This document shows, in pieces, positions 1-8,880 of a stretch of 27,994 nt of DNA. The stretch covers positions 1 to 27,994 of the forward strand of contig DATJTV010000191.1 in the NCBI GenBank assembly GCA_035503055.1. Reading direction: 5' to 3'. How positions within the stretch are numbered: position 1 is the first letter of the stretch; the number at the start of each line of letters is the position of its first letter. The notes under the pieces were generated by a model that saw only the letters and a list, made by a program, of their open reading frames with translations, ran no database searches and was not told the origin of the DNA. A program made the position numbers and the translations under genes. The stretch comes from JAKAWQ01 sp035503055. GTDB taxonomy: Bacteria; Pseudomonadota; Alphaproteobacteria; Acetobacterales; Acetobacteraceae.

Positions 1-279
1 TCCGCCGATCGCGCCGAACGCCGAACCGACCACCCCGCCGGGCGCCTGCGATCCGGCCACGCCGCCGGCCGCCCCGCCGGCGACGGCGCCCACCGTGCCG
101 CTCGGGGTGATCGTGACCGGCCGCTCCCCGATGATCACCCCGCGCGTCACCGCGTTTGCCTGCTGGGCGGCGGCGGCGGCGTAGTTGTTGGGGGAGTAGC
201 TGCCGCTGCAGGCGACGAGCCCGGACATGGCCGAAGCGAGCAGGAGGGCAGGCAGCAACAGGCGGCGCTGGGTTGGCAC
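1..279 (-). CDS. Glycine-zipper outer-membrane lipoprotein (partial, C-terminus off the window)
   Basis: The minus-strand frame opens at a GTG at 279 and runs off the left edge after 93 codons without a stop. The N-terminus is a lipoprotein signal: basic RR at residues 5-6, a hydrophobic Leu/Ala stretch, and the lipobox L-V-A-C with the modified Cys at residue 24. A short Ala/Gln-rich linker follows, then from about residue 66 a run of G-x-x-x-G / GG spacing (GAVAGGAAGGVAGS) typical of the glycine-zipper (SlyB/Rick_17kDa-like) membrane segment. The family is small outer-membrane lipoproteins with roles in envelope integrity. The start is chosen because the signal peptide begins exactly there; no strong ribosome-binding site is visible and the frame stays open upstream, so the start codon is less certain than the family. 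The exact family cannot be fixed without the missing C-terminus. Confidence 0.75.
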   Translation of the reverse strand, partial: MPTQRRLLLPALLLASAMSGLVACSGSYSPNNYAAAAAQQANAVTRGVIIGERPVTITPSGTVGAVAGGAAGGVAGSQAPGGVVGSAFGAIGG

Positions 280-414
280 GGCGGGCTCGGCGTAAGTTGG
301 CAAGGGCAAGGGCAATCGCTGCAAAGTTCGGCGGAAAAGCGGCGGGCCGTCTCTCCGCGCGGGTCCGTCGAGATAAGGGACGGGCGCGCGCAAAGTCCAG
401 CCTGCACGCGATAC

Positions 415-452
415 CGCGCCCGCCTTGCGCGCCCGCCTTGCGCGTCCGCCCG
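415..452. repeat. Short tandem repeat, 13-bp unit (about 2.9 copies)
   Basis: The unit cgcgcccgccttg occurs twice back to back (415-427, 428-440) and is followed by a degenerate third copy (cgcgtccgcccg, to 452). It lies in the 377-bp gap between the lipoprotein gene and leuA, upstream of the candidate leader ORF. Apart from this repeat, the leader ORF and the stem junction at 583-631, I see nothing else supportable between 280 and 656. Confidence 0.6.
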
Positions 453-472
453 CGAACGGGTAAGGTCCGCCC

Positions 473-595
473 ATGGTCCGAGGCGCCCTGTGTCTGGCCC
501 GCATCCCGTGCCGCTGCGCACGCGGGGCTCTGCGTCTCGCCGCCCTCGGCCTCCTCCTCCGCCTTAGCGCGCGACTTATTCCCCCCTGGGCGTAA
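473..595 (+). CDS. Candidate leucine-rich leader peptide upstream of leuA (40 aa)
   Basis: An ATG at 473 is preceded by AAGG about 7 nt upstream and opens a 40-codon ORF ending with TAA at 593-595, 75 nt before the leuA start. It is rich in leucine (about ten residues). In its second half the order is L-G-L-L-L-R-L-S-A-R-L-I, including three consecutive CTC codons at about 551-559. Leucine-rich leader ORFs upstream of leuA are the hallmark of leucine-responsive attenuation in proteobacteria (established for enteric leu leaders). The stop codon sits in the loop of a small hairpin within a larger structured element (583-631). Assignment as a regulatory leader is inference: GC-rich DNA yields chance ORFs, and the peptide is longer than classical leaders. 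No terminator U-tract follows, so the mechanism would have to differ from the textbook one. Confidence 0.4.
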   Translation: MVRGALCLARIPCRCARGALRLAALGLLLRLSARLIPPWA

Positions 596-631
596 CGCCG
601 CGGGCCGTCAGGCCCGGGCACCGTTCAGGGG
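583..631 (+). promoter_or_regulatory. Compact RNA stem-junction between the leader ORF and leuA
   Basis: An outer stem cccctg (583-588) / cagggg (626-631) encloses two perfect hairpins: ggcg-taa-cgcc (589-599), whose loop is the stop codon of the upstream small ORF, and cgggcc-gtca-ggcccg (601-616). The arrangement is a small three-way junction in the 5' leader of leuA. There is no T-run after it, so it does not look like a simple intrinsic terminator. A role in leucine-dependent control is inference from position. Confidence 0.4.
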
Positions 632-670
632 CTGAAGTCGCCGTCGCACCGAACCTGGGGAGTGCCCGTC

Positions 671-2257
<1,587 letters not shown>

Positions 2258-2259
2258 GG

Positions 2260-2280
2260 CCAGGGGGCTTCGCCCCCTGG
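2260..2280 (+). terminator. Hairpin downstream of leuA (possible REP-like element)
   Basis: A perfect inverted repeat ccaggggg-cttcg-ccccctgg sits 2 nt after the leuA stop codon. The very GC-rich stem with a cttcg loop between convergent genes suits a bidirectional terminator, although no T-tract follows. Similar GGGGGCTTCGCCCCC hairpins are common dispersed intergenic elements in alphaproteobacteria (general knowledge), so a REP-like nature is also possible. Confidence 0.6.
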
Positions 2281-2286
2281 ACGGGT

Positions 2287-2308
2287 CCCAACGCGCACGC
2301 GCGTTGGG
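2287..2308 (+). terminator. Second hairpin in the leuA / dehydratase convergent gap
   Basis: The perfect inverted repeat cccaacgcg-cacg-cgcgttggg follows the first hairpin after 6 nt. The two together fill most of the 87-bp space between the convergent genes and probably terminate both transcripts or form one composite repeat element. Confidence 0.5.
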
Positions 2309-2344
2309 TGCCCGACCCCATCCCTTCTTCGGCTTACGCGGCGG

Positions 2345-4225
2345 TCACATCAGCGCGCCCGCGAGATGCAGCGCCTCGTGCCGCTCCGCCTGCGCCGCCA
2401 TCCGCACCGCGGCGTTGGGCGCGCCATAGTGCTGATATCCGCCGCGCCGCTCGACCACCTCGAAAAAGAACCGCTCGGCAAAAAGATCGGTGTAGGCGTG
2501 CAGGAACTCGCCATGCTCGTCGCGGTCGTAGAGCAGGTCGAGGCGCCGCAGCTCCGCGAGAAACGCCTCGTCGAGTCCCCACCGCGCCGCGATGTCGTCG
2601 TAATAATTGTCCGGAATGGCGAGCATGCGCGCGCCCAGCGCCGCCATGCGCTCGATCGCGCGCACGATGTCGCCCGTGGCGAACGCGATGTGCTGCACGC
2701 CGGCGCCGGCGTAGGTGGAAAGAAAACGGCCGGTCGCGGTTCGCCGGCTCTCCGAGGCGTTCAGCGGCAGGCGCAGGCGGCCCTCGGGGCTGACCATGGT
2801 ACGGCTGAGGATCAGCCCGTAGGGGTCGGGCAGCTCCCAAAGCGGCTCCGCGCGCAAACCGAAAACCGCGCGGTAGAACAGCACGAAACTGTCCATCCGC
2901 CCGAACGTCACGGCCTGCGCCACATGATCCACTTCGTTCAGCATGGTCTGCGCCGCGGCCTCGGGGAACAGGCGGAAATCGTCGTAGATGCTGCGTCCCG
3001 CTTGCTCGGGCCCAACCACGTGAATGAGCGTCCCGTCGGGCGCGCGCACCGCCGGCATCTCGTGCTCGCCTTCGGCCCGCTTCTCGTGCCAGGCAGGAGA
3101 GAGCAGCACCTCCGCCCGCGCCAGCGTGCGGCCCACATCGTCCACGCGCAATCCCATGGCGCACACCGAAGGTCCGTGCATCTGGAAATGCTCGGCCGCG
3201 GCGCTGTCCTGTTCGCCGTTGAGGGCGAGGTTGACTCGGCCCTGGCGGAACAGGTCCACCGACTTGGTGCGATGGCGCCCGGCATAGCGGAAGCCGAGCG
3301 TGCGCAGGAACTCGCCGAGCGCGCAGCCGGAGTCCTCGTCCACCGCGAATTCGAGGAACGCGACGCCGTCGAGCACGGGCGGGGAGGGGAGGCGGGCCGC
3401 GCCCGCCTCGGCCTCGAGCAGGAGCAGCGAGCGCAAGCCGTCGCGCGCGGTCTGCCGCGCCGGCGCGGCGCGGAACTCGTCGTTGAACACTTCGAGCGAG
3501 AGCGGGCCGCGATAGCCGGAGGCAAGCACGGCGCCGAGAAAGCCCGCCACCGGAAGCTGGCCCTGGCCGGGGAAGTTGCGGTAATGCCGGCTCCAGGACA
3601 GCGCATCGAGGCTGAGCTTCGGCGCATCGGCGAGCTGCACGAAAAAGAGCTTCTCCGCCGGCACCGCGGCGATCCCGGCCGGATCGTCCTCCAGAGCGAG
3701 CGTATGGAAGCTGTCGACGATCAGGCCGAGCGCAGGGTGGCTGGCCCGCTGCACGATGTCCCAGGCCTGCCCCCAGCGCCTCACATGCCGCCCCCAGGCC
3801 AGTGCCTCGTAGCCGACGCGCAGGCCCCGCCGGGCCGCGCGCTCCGCCATCTCGCCGAGATCGCCGGCCGCGCGGGCCGCATCGCCGAGAGCGGCGGGCT
3901 GCGTGTTGCTGCAGACCAGGACGAGGTCGGTGCCGAGCCCCTCCATCACGTCGAACTTCCGCTCGGCGCGGCCGAGGTTGCGCGCGCGCTGCTCGTCCGG
4001 CATCGCCTCGAAGTCGCGGAAGGGTTGGAAGAGCGGGATCGCAAGTCCGAGCCCGTCGGCGATGCGCCGCACCTCCGCCGGCGAGCCGCTGAACGCGAGC
4101 AGGTCGCTCTCGAAAATCTCGACCCCATCGAAGCCGATCGCCGCCGCCGCCTCCAGCTTCTCGGGCAGCGTCCCGCTGAGGCAGACCGTCGCGATCGACT
4201 TGGGGAGACCGGCGCCGCCCTGCAT
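2345..4225 (-). CDS. 3-dehydroshikimate dehydratase / HPPD-like two-domain fusion (QuiC1 type)
   Basis: This 626-residue protein is a fusion. Residues 1-275 form a TIM-barrel sugar-phosphate isomerase/epimerase-like domain and residues about 285-610 a vicinal-oxygen-chelate domain resembling 4-hydroxyphenylpyruvate dioxygenase. QuiC1-type enzymes with this architecture and length dehydrate 3-dehydroshikimate to protocatechuate in quinate/shikimate catabolism. Barrel metal ligands are recognisable as Glu140 (GYEALAW), Asp171 (VDSFHT), Gln197 (VQLAD) and Glu245 (LSLEVFND). The C-terminal domain keeps the two-His-one-Glu iron triad as His434 (VDHVA), His512 (VQHIAF) and Glu589 (FFFEVVER), so a dioxygenase-like activity cannot be excluded. 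The ATG at 4225 lies 17 nt after the upstream gene's stop codon, suggesting one operon. The frame stays open upstream of the ATG, but that stretch overlaps a better-supported gene. Confidence 0.88.
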   Translation of the reverse strand: MQGGAGLPKSIATVCLSGTLPEKLEAAAAIGFDGVEIFESDLLAFSGSPAEVRRIADGLGLAIPLFQPFRDFEAMPDEQRARNLGRAERKFDVMEGLGTDLVLVCSNTQPAALGDAARAAGDLGEMAERAARRGLRVGYEALAWGRHVRRWGQAWDIVQRASHPALGLIVDSFHTLALEDDPAGIAAVPAEKLFFVQLADAPKLSLDALSWSRHYRNFPGQGQLPVAGFLGAVLASGYRGPLSLEVFNDEFRAAPARQTARDGLRSLLLLEAEAGAARLPSPPVLDGVAFLEFAVDEDSGCALGEFLRTLGFRYAGRHRTKSVDLFRQGRVNLALNGEQDSAAAEHFQMHGPSVCAMGLRVDDVGRTLARAEVLLSPAWHEKRAEGEHEMPAVRAPDGTLIHVVGPEQAGRSIYDDFRLFPEAAAQTMLNEVDHVAQAVTFGRMDSFVLFYRAVFGLRAEPLWELPDPYGLILSRTMVSPEGRLRLPLNASESRRTATGRFLSTYAGAGVQHIAFATGDIVRAIERMAALGARMLAIPDNYYDDIAARWGLDEAFLAELRRLDLLYDRDEHGEFLHAYTDLFAERFFFEVVERRGGYQHYGAPNAAVRMAAQAERHEALHLAGALM

Positions 4226-4242
4226 CGTGGCTGTCCCTTGGC

Positions 4243-4923
4243 TCAGACTCCGCGCGGCTCGAAGAGGTGCGCGAGCCCATAGATCCCGCTGGTGCGGTTG
4301 GGGGCCATGTTCGGCAGCGCCGTCAGCGTCTCCTCGATCGTCGGCATCGCCTCTTCGGCCCCGTGCCGGCTGGTCGTCTCGATCAGCACCACGGCGTCGA
4401 AGCTTCCTTCGCCCGCGCGCAATTGCCGTTCCATGCTCTGCACGCCGGTGACCTCGGGATCGACGACGCCGATATGCACCCCCATCACCCCGTCGAGCCC
4501 GTGGATCTCCGCCGCCGCCGCCGTGCTCGCCTGCTTCTCGAGCCCGCGCTCCGGCTCGGAGAGCGAGAGCCGGATGGTGGCGATGAAGCCGCCGACGCCC
4601 TCGCTGCGGCTGGCGACGATGCGGCAGGCGCCGCGGATATAATTGAGGAGCTTCGGGAACATCTTCTGGGTCCACGGGCTCGGCGCGTTGAGCCGCGCGA
4701 GGTAGTCCGGCCCGTTCAGCACCGCGAGCGTCCGCGTCGGGTAGAGCGCGAAATAGCGATGGAAGCTCCGCTCCCAGGCGATATAGCGCCGCCCGCCGAG
4801 GAAGCCGGGCACGCCCACGCGCTCGGGCATGTGCTCGCGCATGTACCAAACATTGAACTCGTCCTCGAGGTCCGGCGGCACGTCGTTCCAGACGGCGAGG
4901 AAGGCCTCTCCGGGCAGGGACAT
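4243..4923 (-). CDS. Dimeric alpha/beta-barrel (EthD-like) protein, function unknown
   Basis: The 226-residue cytosolic protein has no signal peptide or membrane segment. Its N-terminal region, with the WNDVPPDLEDEFNVWYMREH pattern and the following GFLGGRRY, resembles ferredoxin-fold dimeric alpha/beta-barrel proteins of the EthD/DUF4286 kind. The second half looks like a repeat of the same fold. Such proteins often accompany aromatic or hydroxy-acid catabolic enzymes, and this one is the first gene of an operon with the QuiC1-type dehydratase 17 nt downstream. A role as accessory or small isomerase-like enzyme in the same pathway is inference. The ATG at 4923 has a purine-rich GGAAA about 10 nt upstream. 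The 145-bp gap to the divergent membrane-protein gene must hold both promoters; I see no clear boxes. Confidence 0.7.
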   Translation of the reverse strand: MSLPGEAFLAVWNDVPPDLEDEFNVWYMREHMPERVGVPGFLGGRRYIAWERSFHRYFALYPTRTLAVLNGPDYLARLNAPSPWTQKMFPKLLNYIRGACRIVASRSEGVGGFIATIRLSLSEPERGLEKQASTAAAAEIHGLDGVMGVHIGVVDPEVTGVQSMERQLRAGEGSFDAVVLIETTSRHGAEEAMPTIEETLTALPNMAPNRTSGIYGLAHLFEPRGV

Positions 4924-5068
4924 CGATGGGGTTTCCGGTCAGGTATCGAAGGCGCGCCACTCTAGCGGCCCCGCCCCGCCCGCTGCCAGCCTGCCGGTGC
5001 GGCACGCGCCGGTTGCGCTGCCCGCCCCGCGATGGCATGGGCATCGCATCCCGGCACGGAGGGGCCCC

Positions 5069-5647
5069 ATGCTCGAGCGCTGGTATCAGCGCGTGATCGC
5101 GCTCGCGAGAAGCCCATACGCCGGCTGGTGGCTGTTCGCCGTCGCCTTCGCCGAGGCGAGCGTCTTTCCCATCCCGCCCGACGCGCTCCTCATCCCGCTC
5201 GCCCTCGCCCGGCCCAGCCGCGCCTGGCGCTTCGCCGCCATCGCGACCGCCGGCAGCGTCATCGGCGGCGCGCTCGGCTACCTGATCGGTTACGCCCTGC
5301 TCGACCGCCTGGCCCGCCCGCTCATCCATTTCTACGGCTACGGCCACGCCTTCGCGGCCTTCCAGGCGCTCTACCGGCGCTGGGGCCTCTGGGTGATCCT
5401 GGTCAAGGGCTTCACGCCGATCCCCTACAAGATCGTCACCATCGCCTCGGGCGCGGCGTCCTTCAATTTTCCCCTTTTCATGGCGGCGAGCCTCGCCACC
5501 CGCGGCGGCCGCTTCTTCCTCATCGCCGTGCTGCTCCGCCGCTGGGGCGAGCCCGTGCGCGACTTCATCGAGCGCCGCCTCAGCCTCGTCGTGACCTTGC
5601 TGCTGCTCGGGATCGTCGGCGGCTTCGCAGCGCTCAAATACCTGTAA
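5069..5647 (+). CDS. YqaA/DedA-family inner-membrane protein
   Basis: The 192-residue protein has the SNARE-associated/DedA-like layout. An N-terminal amphipathic region is followed by EASVFPIPPDALLIPLAL, the characteristic E-x(n)-F-P-x-P-x-D/E segment at about residues 28-45. Next come hydrophobic helices with glycine spacing (GSVIGGALGYLIGY), the conserved VKGFTPIPYKIVTIASG segment (residues about 110-130) and a last helix at the C-terminus. Family members are membrane-integral and implicated in lipid flipping and envelope homeostasis. The ATG at 5069 has GGAGG at 5058-5062, 6 nt away. Its 3' end overlaps the convergent dehydrogenase gene by 14 bp, leaving no room for a terminator between them. 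Confidence 0.88.
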   Translation: MLERWYQRVIALARSPYAGWWLFAVAFAEASVFPIPPDALLIPLALARPSRAWRFAAIATAGSVIGGALGYLIGYALLDRLARPLIHFYGYGHAFAAFQALYRRWGLWVILVKGFTPIPYKIVTIASGAASFNFPLFMAASLATRGGRFFLIAVLLRRWGEPVRDFIERRLSLVVTLLLLGIVGGFAALKYL

Positions 5648-6872
5648 GGAACGTCCCGTCGAGCTCGCCGAGGCTGCCGCAGCCGATCAGCGCCAGGTCG
5701 CGGTCTATCTCCTCGGAAAGGAGCGAGATCGCGTGCCGCGCCCCGGCCTCGCCGCCGAGCGCCGCGGCATAGAGGAAGGGCCGGCCGAGGAAGACGAAGT
5801 CGGCGCCGAGCGCGCGCGCCTTCAAGAGATCGGTGCCGCGGCGCACGCCGCCGTCGAGCATCACGGCCATCTCCCCGGCCTCCGCCTTCACCGCGGCCAG
5901 CGCGTCGAGCGAGGCGATGGAGAAATCGAGCTGCCGTCCGCCATGGTTCGAGACGATGACGCCGTCGCACCCGCTCTCGCGCGCCATCCGCGCGTCCTCC
6001 GGCGCCAGCAGCCCTTTTACTATGAGCTTGCCCGGCCAGCGCCTGCGGATCCACGCCATATCGGCCCAGGAGAGCGCGTCGCGCCGGCCGAAGGAGCGCT
6101 CGGCGACGGGCGAGAGCACCGGCGCGCCGCGGCTCGCCGCCATGTTCTCGAAATGCGGCATCCCGTTCTTCCGCAAGCCGGCGAGCCAGGTGCCGAGCAG
6201 CCATCGCGGATGGACCAGGCTGTCATAGGCGAGGCGAGGGGAGGGGCGGAGCGGCAGCGACCAGCCATTGCGGACATTGTTCTCCCGGTTCGCCGGCACC
6301 GGGACGTCCGCCGTCACCACCAGCGTCTCGTACCCGGCCCGTCCGACCCGCTCGATCAGCGCCCCGATATGCACCCGGTCCCCCGGGATATAGGCCTGGA
6401 ACCAGGCCGCCGGGTTCGCCGCGATGATCGCCTCGAGCGTCACCAGCGAGGCGCCGCTCAGCACATAGGGGATGTTCGCCGCCGCCGCGGCCCGCGCCAG
6501 CGCGAGGTCGCCCTCGAAGGCGGCGAGCACCACGCCGCCCATCGGCGCGATCCCGAACGAGGAGGCGTAGCTATGCCCGAAAAGCGCGCTCGCCTGGCTC
6601 CGCGCGGTGGTGTCGACGAGCACCCGCGGCACCAGCCGGCGCGCGGCGAAGGCGGCGCGGTTGCCGTCCCGTGCGGCATTGGTCTCGACCCCGCCCGAGA
6701 TGAACCCGTAGAGGAAGCGCGGCAGGTGCCGCCTTGCCGCCGGCTCGAAATCCTCGAGCGAGAGCGCCCCGCGCACCAGGCGTGGCAGCCTGCCGTTCGG
6801 GCGGGGGATGCCGGACGGGTAGGGGATAGGGCTATTGGGGCGAGCGATGGTATTCTGATCGAGCGCCGTCAT
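5634..6872 (-). CDS. FMN-dependent alpha-hydroxy-acid dehydrogenase (LldD / mandelate dehydrogenase family)
   Basis: The enzyme oxidises an L-2-hydroxy acid (lactate, mandelate or similar) to the 2-oxo acid using FMN. The TIM-barrel signatures are all visible: IAPMGG near the N-terminal third, TADVPVPANRENNVRNG, the catalytic-core Lys286 (LIVKGL), SNHGGRQLD with His310 and Arg313, and the phosphate-binding LDGGVRRGTD and GADFVFLGRPFLY stretches. I chose the ATG at 6872 (412 aa) because AGGGA lies 9 nt upstream; ATGs at 6878 and 6902 and a TTG at 6929 are in frame and possible. There is no signal peptide or clear membrane anchor, so it is probably cytosolic. It is divergent from a tetR gene, which probably regulates it. 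Substrate is not determinable by eye. Confidence 0.9.
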   Translation of the reverse strand: MTALDQNTIARPNSPIPYPSGIPRPNGRLPRLVRGALSLEDFEPAARRHLPRFLYGFISGGVETNAARDGNRAAFAARRLVPRVLVDTTARSQASALFGHSYASSFGIAPMGGVVLAAFEGDLALARAAAAANIPYVLSGASLVTLEAIIAANPAAWFQAYIPGDRVHIGALIERVGRAGYETLVVTADVPVPANRENNVRNGWSLPLRPSPRLAYDSLVHPRWLLGTWLAGLRKNGMPHFENMAASRGAPVLSPVAERSFGRRDALSWADMAWIRRRWPGKLIVKGLLAPEDARMARESGCDGVIVSNHGGRQLDFSIASLDALAAVKAEAGEMAVMLDGGVRRGTDLLKARALGADFVFLGRPFLYAAALGGEAGARHAISLLSEEIDRDLALIGCGSLGELDGTFLTGI

Positions 6873-6996
6873 CCCCATCCGTCCCTGCTGTCCGGGCGCC
6901 ATGCAAGGCGGATTTTTCCTCTTTGCCAAGGGGCTGGCCGAGGGCCCTGCCTCCCCCGCGCGCGCGTGGACGGGTCGGATCGGCTGGTACTGTCAA

Positions 6997-7018
6997 TTTT
7001 TCCAGAATTCCGCAAAAA
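6997..7018. promoter_or_regulatory. Candidate TetR operator in the dehydrogenase/tetR divergent gap
   Basis: A 22-bp imperfect palindrome is centred on GAATTC (ttttt C C A gaattc C G C aaaaa): 16 of 22 positions are symmetric, and it is strikingly AT-rich against its surroundings. It ends 9 bp before the tetR start codon, an autoregulatory position, and lies in the only gap between tetR and the divergent dehydrogenase gene. Operator function is inference. Confidence 0.4.
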
Positions 7019-7027
7019 GAATGCCAT

Positions 7028-7648
7028 ATGACGCATCCTTCCCACCGCGACTCCTATCATCACGGCAATCTCCGTGAGGCCCTGATCGCCACCGTCCTCG
7101 ACCTCATCGGCAAGCACGGGCCGGAGGGATTCTCCTACGCCGACGTCGCCCGTGCCGCCGGCGTCAGCCCGGCGGCCCCGTACCGCCATTTCCGCGACCG
7201 CAACGCCCTGATGGCCGAGGTCGCCCGCCGCGGCTTCGAGCGCTTCGCCGCCGATCTCGACGTGGCCTGGACCCAGGGCGGCCCCGATCCCGTCGCGGCG
7301 CTGGAGTCCTGCGGCCGCGCCTATCTCGCCTTCGCCCGGCGCGAGCCCGCCTTTTATGCGGCGATGTTCGGCGCCGGCGCCGCCGCCACCGACGATCCGG
7401 CCCTGCGCGCGGCCGCGGACCGTGCCTTCGCCGTGCTGCGCCGCGCCGCCGAGGCGGTCTCGGCGACCTATCCCGGCCCCGAGCGTCCGCCGGCGCTGAT
7501 GGTGGCGCTGCATCTCTGGGCCGAGGCGCACGGCATCGCCTCGCTCTTTCTTTCGCCAGAGGGGCTGCGGCGCGGCATCCCGATGACGGCCGAGGAGCTT
7601 CTCGAAGCCGCGCTCCTCGTCTATCTCCGCGGCCTCGGCGGGTCGTGA
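7028..7648 (+). CDS. TetR/AcrR-family transcriptional regulator
   Basis: The 206-residue protein begins with the DSYHHGNLREALI segment common to a TetR subfamily. A helix-turn-helix follows at about residues 36-58 (YADVARAAGVSPAAPYRHF), then an all-helical C-terminal ligand-binding domain of the WHG/TetR_C kind. It is expected to be a dimeric, ligand-responsive DNA-binding repressor. It is divergent from the alpha-hydroxy-acid dehydrogenase and preceded by an AT-rich palindrome (6997-7018), so it probably represses itself and that gene. The ATG at 7028 gives the correct family N-terminus. Its stop codon overlaps the start of the DUF72 gene by 4 bp (GTGA), indicating translational coupling. 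Confidence 0.92.
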   Translation: MTHPSHRDSYHHGNLREALIATVLDLIGKHGPEGFSYADVARAAGVSPAAPYRHFRDRNALMAEVARRGFERFAADLDVAWTQGGPDPVAALESCGRAYLAFARREPAFYAAMFGAGAAATDDPALRAAADRAFAVLRRAAEAVSATYPGPERPPALMVALHLWAEAHGIASLFLSPEGLRRGIPMTAEELLEAALLVYLRGLGGS

Positions 7649-8409
7649 ATGCGCCCGGCGCGCTCCATATCGGCACCTCGGGCTGGCATTACCGGCACTG
7701 GGTCGGCCCCTTCTATCCGCCGGGCACGGACTCCGCCGCGTTTCTCGCCTTCTACGCGGAAAAATTCGGCTCGGTCGAGATCAACAACAGTTTCTACCGC
7801 TTGCCCGACCGCGCCACGCTCGCCGCCTGGCGCGCGGCGACGCCTTCGGGCTTCGTCTTCGCCTGCAAGGCGAGCCGCTTCATCACCCACATGAAGAAGC
7901 TCAAGGACCCCGAAGAGGCGACGCGCCATTTCTTCGATGCCGTCACGGCGCTCGAGGAAAAACTCGGCCCGATCCTCTTTCAGCTGCCGCCTCACTGGCA
8001 CGCTGATCCCGACCGCCTTGCGCAATTCCTCGCCGTCCTCCCGCAAGGCTTCCGCGTCGCCTTCGAATTCCGCGACGAGAGCTGGTTTGCCGCCCCGATC
8101 CTCCGCCTGCTCGAGCGCCACGGCGCGGCCTGTTGCGCGTACGATCTCGACGGCCGCCGCTCGCCCGTACGCGTGACCGCCAACTTCGCCTATGTGCGCC
8201 TGCACGGCCCCGACGACCCGTACCGTGGTCGCTACGACGGACGCACGCTCGCCGGCTGGGCCAGGCGGCTTGCCGGCTGGCAGCGCTCCGGGCTCGACGC
8301 GTACTGCTACTTCGACAATGACGAGGCGGGCTACGCCGCGGGCGACGCGCTCCACCTTGCCGACATGCTCGGCGCCCCTCCGCGGGGCGGGCTTGCAAGG
8401 GAAATGTGA
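7645..8409 (+). CDS. DUF72 (YecE-like) family protein
   Basis: The 254-residue protein starts at GTG 7645, inside a GTGA overlap with the tetR stop codon. The DUF72 hallmark IGTSGWHYRHWVGPFYP is at the N-terminus, followed by the conserved FGSVEINNSFYRLP segment, FVFACKASRFITH, and near the C-terminus VRLHGP and CYFDNDEAGYA. It is a TIM-barrel-like cytosolic family of unestablished function. Linkage to the regulator is strong by overlap, so it is expected to share tetR's expression; the biological reason is unknown. Confidence 0.9.
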   Translation: MNAPGALHIGTSGWHYRHWVGPFYPPGTDSAAFLAFYAEKFGSVEINNSFYRLPDRATLAAWRAATPSGFVFACKASRFITHMKKLKDPEEATRHFFDAVTALEEKLGPILFQLPPHWHADPDRLAQFLAVLPQGFRVAFEFRDESWFAAPILRLLERHGAACCAYDLDGRRSPVRVTANFAYVRLHGPDDPYRGRYDGRTLAGWARRLAGWQRSGLDAYCYFDNDEAGYAAGDALHLADMLGAPPRGGLAREM

Positions 8410-8451
8410 ATGTGCTTAACATTCACATCGGACCGCCCCGGGAGAGTGCCC

Positions 8452-8871
8452 ATGTTCCTCCTCGAGAAGATCGATCAGATCGGCAAGCCGGCCTGGATCG
8501 CGCTCACCATCGTCGGTTTCTGGCTCGCCTGGCCCCTCGGCCTTGCCACGCTGGCGTTCGCCGGCCTCAGCGGCCGGATCTTCGGCTGCCGCTCCGCCGC
8601 GCCGGGCCGCTGGTACAACACCCAGGACGCAGGGCGTTGGGGCGGTCGTGGCTGCGGCTGGCGCCGGCGCATGCGCCATGCGCCGAGCGGCAACACCGCC
8701 TTCGACGATTACCGCACCGAGACGCTTCGCCGGCTCGAGGACGAGCAGCGCGAGTTCCTCGATTATCTCGAGCGCCTGCGCCGCGCCAAGGACCGCGAGG
8801 AGTTCGACCGCTTCATGGCCGAGCGCCGCAACCGTCCCGAGCCGCCGCCTGAGCCAACCGACGTCGCCTGA
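8452..8871 (+). CDS. DUF2852 family membrane protein
   Basis: The 139-residue protein has one N-terminal membrane helix (residues about 14-36, AWIALTIVGFWLAWPLGLAT), a central basic Trp/Arg-rich stretch with NTAFDDYRTETLRRLEDEQREF, and a highly charged, probably coiled-coil helix to the C-terminus ending in a Pro/Glu tail. This matches DUF2852, a family largely confined to alphaproteobacteria, function unknown. ATG 8452 is preferred to the GTG-like upstream positions because GGAGAG lies at 8441-8446. It follows the DUF72 gene after 42 bp and may be cotranscribed. Confidence 0.82.
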   Translation: MFLLEKIDQIGKPAWIALTIVGFWLAWPLGLATLAFAGLSGRIFGCRSAAPGRWYNTQDAGRWGGRGCGWRRRMRHAPSGNTAFDDYRTETLRRLEDEQREFLDYLERLRRAKDREEFDRFMAERRNRPEPPPEPTDVA

Positions 8872-8880
8872 GCGCCCCGC

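Noticed and set aside
4226..5347. Upstream continuation of the dehydratase/HPPD frame to a total of about 1000 codons
   Set aside because: The extension overlaps two well-supported genes in other frames, is Arg/Ala-rich, and the family N-terminus starts at 4225.
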